Source of the DNA: CAIKZZ01 sp036742455
GTDB lineage: Bacteria > Pseudomonadota > Gammaproteobacteria > Steroidobacterales > Steroidobacteraceae
Direction: 5' to 3'
Assembly (NCBI GenBank): GCA_036742455.1
Contig: DAINQU010000042.1
Span: forward strand, 1-15,001
Length of the DNA stretch: 15,001 bases
How positions within the stretch are numbered: position 1 is the first letter of the stretch; each line of letters opens with the position of its first letter. Positions 11,101 through 15,001 of the stretch are shown here, piece by piece. The notes under the pieces were generated by a model. It was not told where the DNA came from. It was given only the letters and a program-made list of their open reading frames with translations, and made no database searches. The position numbers and the translations under genes are program-made.

Positions 11101-12689
11101 TCGAGCGTCCGTGGTGGAAGGGCGCGGTGGTCTATCAGATCTATCCGCGCAGCTTTGCCGATTCGAACGGCGACGGTATCGGCGACCTGCCCGGGATCAC
11201 CGAGCGGTTACCTTATGTGGCCGCGTTGGGGGTCGATGCGATCTGGATATCGCCGTTCTTTCCGTCGCCGATGCGCGACTTTGGTTACGACGTCGCCGAT
11301 TTTTGCGGTGTCGACCCTCTGTTCGGCACGCTGGCTGACTTTGATGCGCTGGTCGCGCGTGCCCACGGGCTCGGTTTAAAGGTGATCATCGATCAGGTGT
11401 ACTCGCACACCTCGGATCAGCACCCATGGTTCACCGAAAGTCGTGCCAACCGCGACAACCCGAAGGCGGATTGGTATGTGTGGGCGGACCCCAAACCCGA
11501 TGGTTCGCCACCCAACAATTGGCAGTCGGTGTTCGTGGGCAGTGCCTGGACGTGGGATGCCCGTCGTGGCCAGTACTATTTGCACAACTTTTTAACGGAA
11601 CAGCCCGACCTGAATTTATTGAATCCCGACGTGCACGACGCCTTACTGGATGTCGCCACGTTCTGGTTGGAGCGGGGTGTGGACGGGTTCCGCATCGACG
11701 CCGTCTCTCACTTTGTGCACGACCCGTTATTGCGCGATAACCCGCCGAAGACGCTGCCCGGACCGCGGACGCGACCGTTCGATTTCCAGGACCTGATCTA
11801 TACGGTCGATCGTCCGGAGACGTTGGCGTTCTTGGAAAAGTTGCGCGCCCTCTTGAATCGCTACGAGGCGCGTTATTCGCTCGGCGAACTCGGTGGGCCT
11901 GGCGTGGCCGGTTCCGAGGACGGCCGATACGTGGCCGACAATCGCCTGCACACGGCGTACAGTTTCTTCTTTTTGCGCTCCGGCGCACCGACGCCGGCAT
12001 TGATCCGCCAAGCCTTTGACGAGTGGGCGGCCGGTCACGGGGACGGTTGGCCGACCTGGGTGTATTCCAATCACGATGCGCCGCGGGTCGCGAGTCGCTG
12101 GGGTGGGGAAGAACCCGATCGCGCGTACGTCGAGCTCCTGCTCGCGTTGCTCTTGTCGTTGCGCGGCTCGGTCTGTCTGTATCAGGGCGAAGAGTTGGGC
12201 TTGCCGCAGGCGTCTGTGCCCTTTGAGCGCTTGGTGGACCCGGAGGCCATCGCGAACTGGCCCATGACCCTTGGCCGTGACGGCGCGCGGACGCCGATGC
12301 CGTGGTGCGCGGATGCGCCGTATGCGGGATTCAGTGCCGTGGAGCCGTGGCTGCCGGTGGACGACCGGTATCCGGCGCTCGCGGTCGATCGGCAGGAAGC
12401 CGACAGCGATTCGCTGTTGCAGTTATCGCGGCGGCTCTTGGCCCTGCGGCGGCAAACGCCGGCCCTGTTGGACGGTGACCAACGCCTCACGGAGTGGGGC
12501 GATTCGGCGCTCCTCATTGAGCGCGGCGCTGCCGGCGCGCGGGTGCTGTGTGTGTATGCCCTCGGCAGTGACGCCGTCACGGCGCCGCTACCGCAGGCTC
12601 GTTGGTCGCTGCTCGCCGGCACCGGTCGTCTTGAGGGCGATCACGTGCACGTGCCGCGGCACGGCTACGCGTGGCTGATCGAGGGTTAG
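11097..12689 (+). CDS. Cytoplasmic GH13 alpha-glucosidase (GH13_23/17-like)
   Basis: Predicted exo-acting alpha-glucosidase releasing glucose from maltose or short maltodextrins; 530 aa, no signal peptide. It opens with WWKGAVVYQIYPRSFADSNG and the calcium-loop pattern SNGDGIGDLPGI, then ISPFFPSPMRDFGYDVADF, typical of GH13 alpha-glucosidases. Catalytic regions are IIDQVYSHTSDQHPWF (region I), GVDGFRIDAVSHF with nucleophile D201, LGELGG with acid/base E264, and YSNHDAPR with D327. The residue after the nucleophile is alanine (A202). In oligo-1,6-glucosidases this position is usually valine, so alpha-1,4 specificity is favoured. The ATG at 11097 overlaps the transporter TGA as ATGA and has GGAAG 8 nt upstream; an in-frame GTG at 11082 would lie inside the transporter gene and is less likely. 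The C-terminal part (about 440-530) is a beta domain with LLALRRQTPALLDG. Transglucosylation activity, known in some relatives, cannot be excluded. Confidence 0.9.
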   Translation: MIERPWWKGAVVYQIYPRSFADSNGDGIGDLPGITERLPYVAALGVDAIWISPFFPSPMRDFGYDVADFCGVDPLFGTLADFDALVARAHGLGLKVIIDQVYSHTSDQHPWFTESRANRDNPKADWYVWADPKPDGSPPNNWQSVFVGSAWTWDARRGQYYLHNFLTEQPDLNLLNPDVHDALLDVATFWLERGVDGFRIDAVSHFVHDPLLRDNPPKTLPGPRTRPFDFQDLIYTVDRPETLAFLEKLRALLNRYEARYSLGELGGPGVAGSEDGRYVADNRLHTAYSFFFLRSGAPTPALIRQAFDEWAAGHGDGWPTWVYSNHDAPRVASRWGGEEPDRAYVELLLALLLSLRGSVCLYQGEELGLPQASVPFERLVDPEAIANWPMTLGRDGARTPMPWCADAPYAGFSAVEPWLPVDDRYPALAVDRQEADSDSLLQLSRRLLALRRQTPALLDGDQRLTEWGDSALLIERGAAGARVLCVYALGSDAVTAPLPQARWSLLAGTGRLEGDHVHVPRHGYAWLIEG

Positions 12690-12695
12690 TCGATC
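12677..12695. terminator. Possible hairpin over the alpha-glucosidase stop
   Basis: GATCGA (12677-12682) and TCGATC (12690-12695) form a perfect 6-bp stem whose 7-nt loop holds the TAG stop. A second, weaker stem, ACCGC (12700-12704) with GCGGT (12714-12718), encloses the TAA stop of the convergent transporter. No U-tract follows either, so intrinsic termination is doubtful. Only 17 bases separate the two genes. Confidence 0.28.
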
Positions 12696-12706
12696 CGACA
12701 CCGCGC

Positions 12707-14149
12707 TTACGAGGCGGTCAATCCTTCGGTTGCGGCGTCGCTTTTGACGAACAGCCAACACAGTGCCGACAGCAACAGCGATGCCGACGCAATCACGAAG
12801 ATCGCGCCCTTGTCCGGGAGCGCCGCCACGAGGGCACCGACCGCGAGGCTGGCCACCAACTGGGGCAACACCACCGAGAGATTGAAAATGCCCATGAAGA
12901 AGCCGATTCGCGACTCGTCGACTCGCTGCGACATGATCGCGAACGGTAGGCTGACGATCGATGCCCAACCGATGCCCGCGACCGCCATGATGGCGTAGAC
13001 CGCGAACGGCGTTTGTCCGAACGCGTAGATACCCAGATACGCCGCGGCCATTACGAACAAGCACGCCGTATGCACGCGCACCGCTCCGTAACGCCGCGCG
13101 AGCGGCGCCAAGCCGAGGGAGGGCAATACCGCCGCCACCAACGACAGCACGAAGAACGCGGTCGACAACAGTTGACCACCGGCGCGTGCGTCCAGCCCGG
13201 GGAAGCGTTGTTGGACGAAGGCGATCATGTACACGAACATGGCCTGCACGCCGATCCATGAGAACGCGTGTGCGCCGAGCACTTTCCGGAACTCGATCAA
13301 GTCTTCCCGGCGATGCGCGAGGCCGCGATCGCGTGCGCTGAGCGTCACGATCAGGCAGAAGAGCGTAGCCACGGCGGCGGACCACTCCAGCCCGTGCGAG
13401 TCCCGCTGCACGCCGGCCACTTTCAAGGCCACGCTGATGACGTCGTAGATCAAGATGCCCCACAGCGGCAGCAGTAAGCGACTGACCGAGCGCCACGAGA
13501 GCGGATCCGCTTTGGGGGCCGATTCGGCGGGATGCAGGACAACGGGTTCTTCCACCAACACTGCGGGAATCAGTGAGAACGCAAGCACGAGTCCGACCCC
13601 GGTGTAGATGAGGGCGTAGTTGCCGAAGAGCGCGCCGATGCCATAGGCCAACACGCCGAACGTGCCGGACACCGTTTGCATCCAGGTGTACCCGCGCGTC
13701 CGTTCCGCACCGTCGCGCGTGAGATCGGTGATGATCGAACGCGTCGGATTGAAGCTGACGTTGATGGACAGGTCGAGTGCGAGCGCAACCGTGATCGCGA
13801 CCCCTAAGATCGACTCAACACCGAGCGCCCGGCTCAGCAAGCCGATGTGGGGGAGGGCGAACAGCGTCAATGCGGTCAGCAGTCCGCCGATCAGAATGAA
13901 CGGCCGACGGCGACCGCCCCACAACCACACCCCATCACTGAATACACCGACGAGCAATTGCCCGAGTATTCCTGCAACGGGGCCAGCCGCCCAGACCAAA
14001 CCGATCTCGTCGATGTGTAAGCCGTATCGCGTTGTGAGGATCCACGACAACGCCGAGATTTGTACCGACAGCGCAAAGCCCATCGCCGTTGCCGGCAACG
14101 CCAGCAGCGCGAGGAAGCCCGTGGATCGATCCCGTTGCATAGCGAGCAT
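12707..14149 (-). CDS. Second MFS sugar transporter, SLC45/GPH-like
   Basis: Inner-membrane MFS protein of 480 aa from the ATG at 14149, with about 12 predicted membrane segments and a longer central loop (around 200-290) containing EEPVVLHPAESAP. It shares architecture and signatures with the transporter at 9769: ALSVQISALSWIL in the first segment, the loop 2-3 motif GVFSDGVWLWGGRRRPF, and a following NVSFNPTRSIITDLT with ERTRGYTWMQ. The substrate is probably a glucose-containing sugar, possibly glucose itself, given a GH97 glucosidase just upstream in the same unit. The start is set by the TAA of that gene: TAA, 10 bases, then ATG, with AAGGG overlapping the stop as a partial Shine-Dalgarno. 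An in-frame GTG at 14215 would lie within the GH97 gene. An ATG three codons later (14140) is also possible. Divergence from the first paralogue suggests a different substrate rather than redundancy, but this is inference. Confidence 0.82.
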   Translation of the reverse strand: MLAMQRDRSTGFLALLALPATAMGFALSVQISALSWILTTRYGLHIDEIGLVWAAGPVAGILGQLLVGVFSDGVWLWGGRRRPFILIGGLLTALTLFALPHIGLLSRALGVESILGVAITVALALDLSINVSFNPTRSIITDLTRDGAERTRGYTWMQTVSGTFGVLAYGIGALFGNYALIYTGVGLVLAFSLIPAVLVEEPVVLHPAESAPKADPLSWRSVSRLLLPLWGILIYDVISVALKVAGVQRDSHGLEWSAAVATLFCLIVTLSARDRGLAHRREDLIEFRKVLGAHAFSWIGVQAMFVYMIAFVQQRFPGLDARAGGQLLSTAFFVLSLVAAVLPSLGLAPLARRYGAVRVHTACLFVMAAAYLGIYAFGQTPFAVYAIMAVAGIGWASIVSLPFAIMSQRVDESRIGFFMGIFNLSVVLPQLVASLAVGALVAALPDKGAIFVIASASLLLSALCWLFVKSDAATEGLTAS

Positions 14150-14159
14150 GGCGACGCCC

Positions 14160-15001
14160 TTAGGAATGATGTTTCGGTGTGGGGAGGGCCACGAAGCGGA
14201 TCGCCTCGCCACCACCCGGCGCGAGGCGAAGGGTCAGCGCGTCGGTAGACGTGACCTCGCGGGATTCGATGACGTAGTCATAGGGATTCTTATCCCAATG
14301 GGCACGTTCGCCGTCCCGATAGATTTCCGCCCGGTAGTGCCGGCCCGGCTCCAAGAAGCCGAGCGAGATCGAGATCCACCGTCCGTGCTCATCCGTGATG
14401 GAACCGAGGTACCAGTCGTCGGAGTGCCGATCTTTGCGAACGATCGTCACGTAGTCGCCGATTTCCGCGTTCAGCACATGGGTTTCGGCCCAGTCCGTTG
14501 GAACATCCTCAATGAACTGAAACGCGTCGGGGCGCGCTTCGTAGGCTTGGATGCGATCCGCGGCCATCGTGACGGGGCTGTACAACACCACGTACAGCGC
14601 GAGTTGTTTCATGAGCGTGGTTGGGACGCTGCAGCACGGCCGTATGCCCTTCAGATCGAAGACACCGGGCGTGAAATCCATCGGGCCGCCGAGCATGCGC
14701 GTGAACACCAAGTTCGTTTCGTGTTCCGGCGGGTTCACCGGAATCCCGAACGCGTTGTATTCCTGACCGCGGGAGCCTTCGCGCGCTAACCAGTTGGGGT
14801 AGGTCCGACGCAAGCCAGTGTCCTTAATCGGCTCATGGGAGTCGATCATGATGTGGCGCTTCGCGGCTTCCTCCACGACGTGCAGGTAGTGATTCGCCAT
14901 GTACTGACTGTCGTGCCATTCCGTATGGCGTTGGCCGTCCGCGTCGTTGTGATGAATCTGATCCGCATCGGTCACGTAGCCGGTTTTGACGGCGTCGATA
15001 C
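14160..15001 (-). CDS. GH97 alpha-glucosidase (SusB-like), C-terminal part, cut by the window edge
   Basis: C-terminal 279 or so residues of a glycoside hydrolase family 97 enzyme, normally about 650-740 aa, usually periplasmic, releasing glucose from non-reducing ends of alpha-glucans. The frame stays open to 15001, so the gene continues outside. The barrel part reads IDAVKTGYVTDADQIHH, then MIDSHEPIKDTGLRRTYPN and REGSRGQEYNAF. The glutamates encoded at 14832-14834, 14778-14780 and 14760-14762 are spaced by 18 and 6 residues, exactly as E508, E526 and E532 in Bacteroides SusB, including the general acid E532. This supports the inverting alpha-glucosidase subgroup rather than the retaining alpha-galactosidase one. 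The remaining family glutamates (E194 and E439 in SusB) would lie beyond the edge. A C-terminal beta-sandwich (DWYLGSITDEHGRW, AEIYRDGERAHWDKNP) completes the GH97 layout. Any signal peptide is not visible. The TAA is 10 bases from the MFS start, so the two form one unit. Confidence 0.9.
   Translation of the reverse strand, partial: IDAVKTGYVTDADQIHHNDADGQRHTEWHDSQYMANHYLHVVEEAAKRHIMIDSHEPIKDTGLRRTYPNWLAREGSRGQEYNAFGIPVNPPEHETNLVFTRMLGGPMDFTPGVFDLKGIRPCCSVPTTLMKQLALYVVLYSPVTMAADRIQAYEARPDAFQFIEDVPTDWAETHVLNAEIGDYVTIVRKDRHSDDWYLGSITDEHGRWISISLGFLEPGRHYRAEIYRDGERAHWDKNPYDYVIESREVTSTDALTLRLAPGGGEAIRFVALPTPKHHS

Noticed and set aside
13662..14789. Plus-strand open frame (375 codons) opposite the second MFS gene and GH97
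   Set aside because: It spans the junction of two well supported minus-strand genes and has no family resemblance.
14973..14975. GTG at 14975 as the start of the GH97 protein
   Set aside because: The same frame continues upstream to the window edge with GH97-like sequence (IDAVKTGY), so this GTG is an internal valine of a truncated gene.

Overview
The window is a compact alpha-glucan metabolism region from a G+C-rich Gram-negative bacterium. Gene order and protein style suggest a gammaproteobacterium of the Xanthomonadales/Steroidobacter/Alteromonas kind. The taxon is inferred from the GlgP/GlgB/GlgX types, the signal peptides, and the combination of a SusA-like amylase, a GH97 glucosidase and SLC45-type sugar/H+ symporters; no rRNA or marker gene is present. 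Almost every base is coding. The only sizeable gap is the 140-bp divergent intergenic region at about 9629-9768.

Layout. (1) 20-6847, plus strand: a glycogen turnover operon, glgP (phosphorylase), glgB (branching enzyme) and glgX (debranching enzyme), packed with a 1-nt overlap and a 1-nt gap. glgC and glgA are not in view. (2) 6849-9628, minus strand: an exported GH13 cyclomaltodextrinase/neopullulanase-like amylase followed, through a GTGA overlap, by an exported alpha/beta-hydrolase esterase. (3) 9769-12689, plus strand: an SLC45/GPH-type MFS transporter of the maltose/maltooligosaccharide class, joined by an ATGA overlap to a cytoplasmic GH13 alpha-glucosidase. (4) 12707-15001, minus strand: a SusB-like GH97 alpha-glucosidase, cut by the window edge, followed by a second SLC45-like MFS transporter.

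How the genes fit together (inference from families and order). Imported starch or glycogen fragments would be cut outside the cytoplasm by the GH13 amylase and probably by GH97. Maltose, short maltodextrins or glucose would enter through the two MFS symporters, and the cytoplasmic GH13 glucosidase would release glucose. The adjacent glg operon stores and remobilises glucan inside the cell. The amylase/esterase and transporter/glucosidase transcription units diverge from one intergenic region. It carries a credible sigma70 promoter for the amylase, with a perfect CGTAC-C-GTACG dyad directly downstream of the -10 box, a plausible repressor site. The usual regulator (LacI family) and TonB-dependent receptor of such loci are not in this window.

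No tRNA, rRNA, CRISPR, insertion sequence or phage feature was seen. The genes are mostly recognisable families. The least explained points are the role of the translationally coupled esterase, the division of labour between the two paralogous transporters, and the candidate operator.
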